DNA of 43,203 nucleotides from Gammaproteobacteria bacterium. GTDB lineage: Bacteria > Pseudomonadota > Gammaproteobacteria > Pseudomonadales > Pseudohongiellaceae. Of the stretch, positions 42,128-43,203 are shown in pieces. Made by a program: the position numbers and the translations under genes. Below the pieces are notes generated by a model. It did not search any database. It was not told where the DNA came from and saw nothing but the letters and a program-made list of their open reading frames with translations. Where the stretch lies: assembly GCA_030427065.1 (NCBI GenBank), contig JAUHWU010000013.1:1-43203 (forward strand), given 5' to 3'. Each line of letters begins with the position of its first letter. Positions within the stretch are counted from its first letter, which is position 1.

Positions 42128-43105
42128 ATGAGTGATGAAAAAGAACCAGCTTCCACCCAGGAAAATGATAGCCAAAGCAGCGAATCTATCCTGATGATTG
42201 ATGATCATGAAGAAGTGGTCTCCGAAGGTGGGCGTAAAGTTCGCCGCAAAGGTATTTATCTGTTACCCAATCTGCTGACCACGGGTGCCATGTTTGCCGG
42301 ATTTTACGCCGTAATAGCTGGTATGCAGAACGATTTTCGTCATGCCTGTGTGGCCATAATCGTCGCCATGTTTCTGGATGGCCTTGATGGCCGTGTAGCC
42401 CGCCTCACCAATACACAAAGTGCTTTTGGCGCGGAATATGACTCCCTGTCTGACCTGGTCTCCTTCGGTATGGCGCCTGCATTGATTTGTTTCAGCTGGG
42501 CCTTGTCAGATCTGGGCAAGGCAGGCTGGACTATCTGTTTTATCTACGTCGCCTGCGCTGCCTTGCGACTGGCCCGTTTCAATGTCCAGTTAGGCACAAC
42601 CGAGAAGCGTTTCTTTGTCGGTCTTGCCAGTCCTGCAGCTGCCGGATTAGTCGTGTTCATGGTCTGGGCGTGCTTTGAATACAATGTTGAAGTAACGCGT
42701 TTTGTTGCCATGGTGGCCGCACTGGTCACTTTTCTTGCCGGCGCATTGATGGTCTTGAATGTGCGTTATTACAGTTTCAAGGACCTGGATATGAAGAACC
42801 GGGTGCCATTTATTGTAATGATCCTGATTGTGCTGATTTTTGTCATCGTGTCATGGGACCCGCCCATTGTGCTATTTAGCATGGCGATCATATATGCCTT
42901 GTCCGGGCCTGGTATGGTTATTTATTCACAGCGTGAAAAGTGGATGGGTAAATTACAGTCTGCCACTGTAGCCGTCGATGAGGAAAATGATGAGGAAAAT
43001 GATGAGGGAAATAAACTATCAAAGGATATGCCTGTCGAGAAAGATGGGGCGGCCAATAGTGATGCGGAGACAGAAACCAGGCCTGCGTCAGACACTGAAA
43101 AATAA
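42128..43105 (+). CDS. pssA: CDP-diacylglycerol-serine O-phosphatidyltransferase
   Basis: Makes phosphatidylserine, the precursor of phosphatidylethanolamine, in the inner membrane. The 325-residue protein has the CDP-alcohol phosphatidyltransferase motif DGRVAR-x8-G-x3-D-x3-D (Asp87, Gly88, Ala91, Arg92, Gly101, Asp105, Asp109). Several hydrophobic segments follow. This is the integral-membrane, Bacillus-type (type II) enzyme, not the soluble E. coli PssA. The C-terminus is an acidic tail of about 50 residues (DEENDEENDEGNK). ATG 42128 is chosen over an upstream in-frame TTG at 42098. Beyond the stop (43106-43203) I see nothing besides a short GACAGAAAGACAAGACA purine run. Confidence 0.9.
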   Translation: MSDEKEPASTQENDSQSSESILMIDDHEEVVSEGGRKVRRKGIYLLPNLLTTGAMFAGFYAVIAGMQNDFRHACVAIIVAMFLDGLDGRVARLTNTQSAFGAEYDSLSDLVSFGMAPALICFSWALSDLGKAGWTICFIYVACAALRLARFNVQLGTTEKRFFVGLASPAAAGLVVFMVWACFEYNVEVTRFVAMVAALVTFLAGALMVLNVRYYSFKDLDMKNRVPFIVMILIVLIFVIVSWDPPIVLFSMAIIYALSGPGMVIYSQREKWMGKLQSATVAVDEENDEENDEGNKLSKDMPVEKDGAANSDAETETRPASDTEK

Positions 43106-43203
43106 TCTGTTCGGGAAAGTTTTGGGAATCTTCCGGTCACACTAGGTAATAAGACAGAAAGACAAGACAATAAAAAATGTAAAAAATCCAGAATACGAGT
43201 AAA

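Noticed and set aside
1-43203. tRNA genes, CRISPR arrays, prophage or IS elements
   Set aside because: I looked for cloverleaf/CCA ends, regularly spaced long repeats, integrase or transposase motifs and found none; the tandem repeats here are far shorter than CRISPR units.

Overview
The window looks like a chromosomal segment of a marine-type gammaproteobacterium. Three things suggest this: gene order bamD / rluD-pgeF-clpB as in Escherichia coli; E. coli-like AroG, IlvI, IlvH, long (class II) IlvC, CysD and ClpB; and families common in oligotrophic marine gammaproteobacteria (DUF6152, DUF5916, DUF4159). The assignment is inference from proteins, with no marker RNA in view. I see no rRNA, tRNA, CRISPR, prophage or transposase gene.

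Layout. 1-256: start of a secreted protein that runs off the left edge. 521-4979: aroG and a type 2 (eukaryote-like) ileS on the minus strand, preceded by a 16-residue isoleucine-rich leader peptide and an intrinsic terminator, a textbook-looking attenuator. 5168-7998: exported proteins, including a DUF6152 protein between two members of an uncharacterised 'GHWE(G/D)DTLVVE' family; the two domains reappear fused in one protein at 31625. 8034-13343: a LysR regulator divergent from an operon of NAD-type isocitrate dehydrogenase, an orphan protein, cysD and cysN. 13416-20488: the Anbu (ancestral proteasome beta subunit) cluster with transglutaminase/DUF2126, circularly permuted ATP-grasp and alpha-E proteins, the last with a histone H1-like tail. 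20609-27182: phosphoribosyltransferase, bamD, rluD, pgeF and clpB, the last behind a clear sigma-32 promoter. 27297-31410: alkaline phosphatase, ppx, a CPXCG protein and an ASCH protein. 31625-37579: exported proteins (the DUF6152 fusion, DUF5916, DUF4159, M19 dipeptidase). 37718-41934: branched-chain amino acid genes ilvI-ilvH facing ilvC, with a highly structured RNA leader before ilvI. 42128-43105: pssA.

Two amino-acid-linked cis-regulators stand out: the ileS leader peptide attenuator, and the roughly 190-nt structured leader of ilvIH, which may be the ilvB-OMG RNA class. Intergenic spaces are also seeded with short tandem arrays of period 7 (GATAAAG-, CAAGTCG-, GACAAGA- and GATGCAG-like) and with REP-like hairpins. 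One REP/terminator unit is tandemly duplicated together with the 3' end of the adjacent gene. These repeats are the main non-genic structure in the window.
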